From Ramlibacter rhizophilus (GTDB lineage Bacteria > Pseudomonadota > Gammaproteobacteria > Burkholderiales > Burkholderiaceae_C), in contig NZ_SMLL01000009.1 in the NCBI RefSeq assembly GCF_004681965.1, positions 124,001 through 188,000 of the forward strand: 64,000 nucleotides of DNA, written 5' to 3'. The position numbers and the translations under genes were made by a program. This document shows positions 61,245-64,000 of this stretch, one piece after another. Position 1 is the first letter of the stretch; each line of letters begins with the position of its first letter. The notes under the pieces are model-generated. The model worked only from the letters and a program-made list of their open reading frames with translations. It searched no databases and was not told where the DNA came from.

Positions 61245-62305
61245 GCCGGCACCTCCAGCCGCACCTGGTACACCCCGCCCTGCAGGCCGCACTGGAAGGC
61301 CGCGTGGACGTCGTGCAGGAGGCGCAGGCGCTCGCGCACGTTGCGCTGTGCCTCGCCCTGGCCGGGCAGGCCCTGGCCGCCCGGCACGGTGTTGGTGACC
61401 TTGATGACCACCGAGCCGGCGCGCCGCTCGGCGCTCACGCGCACCTCGGCCCCCAGGGCGCTGGGCTCCACGCCATGCTTGACGGCGTTCTCCACCAGGG
61501 GCTGCAGCACCAGCGGCGGCACGCGGGCCGTGCCGGCTCGCGGGTCGATAGCCCATTCGATGCGCAGCCGGTCCCCGAAGCGCACCTGCTCGATGTCCAG
61601 GTAGCGCCGCGCCAGGGCGATCTCCTCGGACAGCATCACGGACTCGCCGGGCTCGGCCAGGGCATGGCGGAACAGGTCGGCCAGGTCCTCCAGCACGGCC
61701 TCGGCGCGGGCCGGGTCCTGGCGGACCAGGGCCACGGCGCTGTTGAGGGTGTTGAACAGGAAGTGCGGACGGATGCGGGCCTGCAATTCGGACAGGCGTG
61801 CCGCCGCGTCGGCCGGCGCGCGCTGCTCGGCGCGCCAGGACAAGGCCAGGCCGACCACGCCGGCCATCAGGGCACCGGCCGCCGCCGAGGCCACCCAGGG
61901 CGGATCGGCCAGCGCCGCGACCAGCACCAGCAGCCCGCAGCCATACAGGCCCGACAAGGCCCCCAGCAGCATGCCGCCCGCGTGCTGCGCCGGTGCGGGC
62001 AGGCGGGCCAGCAGCCGCTTGAGGCCGCAGGTGACCACCAGCCAGGCCAGGACGGCCGCGAGGATGCCCGCGCTCAGGAAGGCCGTGCGACCCAGCCAGT
62101 CGGCCAGGCTGCGCGAGACGAACATCGCGCCCACGCCGCCCACGGCCTGCACGAACAGCACCGCGCGCAGCACCACGCCGGCATGGCAGGTGTCGAAGAC
62201 CAGCGCCGGGGCCGGCCCGGACGCAGCGCGCGAGGCGGCCGGCGACGCGCGAGGCGCGGTGCCGGGCAGCTCGGAGAAGGCCGATAGAATCTTCGAGTCC
62301 CTCAT
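61241..62305 (-). CDS. algZ: Sensor histidine kinase, AlgZ/FimS-like (LytS family)
   Basis: Membrane sensor kinase (354 aa) of the His_kinase (PF06580) type. Four helices are seen at about 44-63, 75-93, 110-131 and 140-158. The phosphoacceptor is His181 in RPHFLFNTLNSAV; the ATP-binding part has NAVKHGVEP and a short GQGL-like loop. Unlike Pseudomonas FimS, usual dimer-coil features are brief. It is coupled to the AlgR-like gene and divergent from argH. Confidence 0.85.
   Translation of the reverse strand: MRDSKILSAFSELPGTAPRASPAASRAASGPAPALVFDTCHAGVVLRAVLFVQAVGGVGAMFVSRSLADWLGRTAFLSAGILAAVLAWLVVTCGLKRLLARLPAPAQHAGGMLLGALSGLYGCGLLVLVAALADPPWVASAAAGALMAGVVGLALSWRAEQRAPADAAARLSELQARIRPHFLFNTLNSAVALVRQDPARAEAVLEDLADLFRHALAEPGESVMLSEEIALARRYLDIEQVRFGDRLRIEWAIDPRAGTARVPPLVLQPLVENAVKHGVEPSALGAEVRVSAERRAGSVVIKVTNTVPGGQGLPGQGEAQRNVRERLRLLHDVHAAFQCGLQGGVYQVRLEVPA
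62285..62290 (+). promoter_or_regulatory. Possible -10 element for argH
   Basis: TAGAAT on the plus strand, antisense to the first codons of the sensor kinase gene. It would give a leader of about 200 nt that includes the structured element at 62371-62461. The -35 is poor. Confidence 0.25.
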
Positions 62306-62370
62306 CGGTGGGCGGGTTCTGCGAACCTTCGTCTGGATGTTCTGGATGTTCGAACGTGTGAAGGAATCGT

Positions 62371-62461
62371 AGCGAGCGGTCCGAGGTGGCGCCGAGCATC
62401 GCAGCCGTACAGTGGTACGGCGAGAAGCACAGGCGCCAGATCGGGCCGCGCAGTAGATTCA
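62371..62461 (+). repeat. Dispersed structured element, copy B
   Basis: 91 nt matching 41788-41878 (72/91 identical, no gaps). Predicted fold: outer CGGTCCGA (62377-62384) with TCGGGCCG (62441-62448), middle TGGCG with CGCCA, and inner hairpin GCCGTAC-AGTG-GTACGGC (62404-62421), a perfect 7-bp stem. It lies in the sensor kinase/argH gap, 39 nt before argH. Confidence 0.7.
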
Positions 62462-62499
62462 TTCACGCCTTCTGAGGCCCCCCGATTATTCCCTCAGCC

Positions 62500-63897
<1,398 letters not shown>

Positions 63898-64000
63898 GGG
63901 ATAAGTCTCGCTCTGCCGCAACATCGTGTAAGGCCCCCGGACCCCCTGCCCACCCCGGCGAAAATCAACCATCCGCTTTACTCAGGGCGATCACGCCTGC

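Overview
The window is a high-GC (roughly two-thirds G+C by eye) stretch of a betaproteobacterial chromosome, most probably from a Comamonadaceae member of the Burkholderiales (Ramlibacter, Variovorax or a relative). The evidence is protein character plus gene order: sdhCDAB-sdhE-gltA, leuC-ecn-leuD-leuB-asd-fimV-truA-trpF-trpB-trpA-accD, and yceD-rpmF-plsX-fabHDG-acpP-fabF-rpoE-rseA-rseB-mucD-lepA-lepB-rnc-era-recO-pdxJ-acpS-nagZ are clusters typical of that order. Nearly every gene is core. I saw no tRNA, rRNA, CRISPR array, insertion sequence, integrase or prophage gene.

Layout. 1-4930: succinate dehydrogenase (sdhC cut by the left edge), its flavinylation factor and citrate synthase, closed by a clear terminator. 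4958-6757: a Bug-type solute receptor and a small GYD-domain protein, both on the minus strand. 6758-19949: a plus-strand biosynthetic run: LysR regulator, leucine genes with a tiny entericidin-like lipoprotein gene between leuC and leuD, asd, fimV, truA, the trpFBA genes and accD. 19978-22825: yggT (minus), a LON-domain protein and lysS. 22896-42741: a 20-kb minus-strand block that reads, in transcription order, YceD-L32-PlsX, fatty-acid synthesis, the sigma-E envelope-stress module with its periplasmic protease, LepA and signal peptidase, RNase III-Era-RecO, PdxJ, AcpS and NagZ. 42767-47178: Maf, a RsmI-like methylase, and a minus-strand SppA/Rieske/HAD/RluC group. 47179-50935: the rne leader and RNase E. 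51306-55323: hemY-hemX-hemD-hemC (minus). 55451-58276: ppc. 58283-59008: an orphan gene of unknown function. 59112-62305: an AI-2E/PerM-type membrane protein and an AlgR/AlgZ-like two-component pair. 62500-63897: argH.

The genes work together mainly as central metabolism (TCA cycle and anaplerosis, Leu/Trp/Asp-family/Arg synthesis, fatty acid and haem synthesis), envelope stress and secretion (RpoE-RseAB-MucD-LepB-SppA), and RNA handling (RNase III, RNase E, TruA, RluC). FimV and the AlgZ/AlgR-like pair point to polar/type IV pilus regulation.

I found no obvious new multi-gene system. The least explained signals are non-coding: a 91-nt element present twice (41788-41878 and 62371-62461, 72/91 identical without gaps) whose differences include compensatory base changes in a predicted stem; a perfect intrinsic terminator just upstream of the lepA ribosome-binding site, which suggests a small RNA or an attenuator; a 20-bp inverted repeat and strong hairpins between rne and hemY; and a 24-bp palindrome that contains the stop codons of two convergent genes. 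Among proteins, the orphan at 58283-59008 deserves the closest look.
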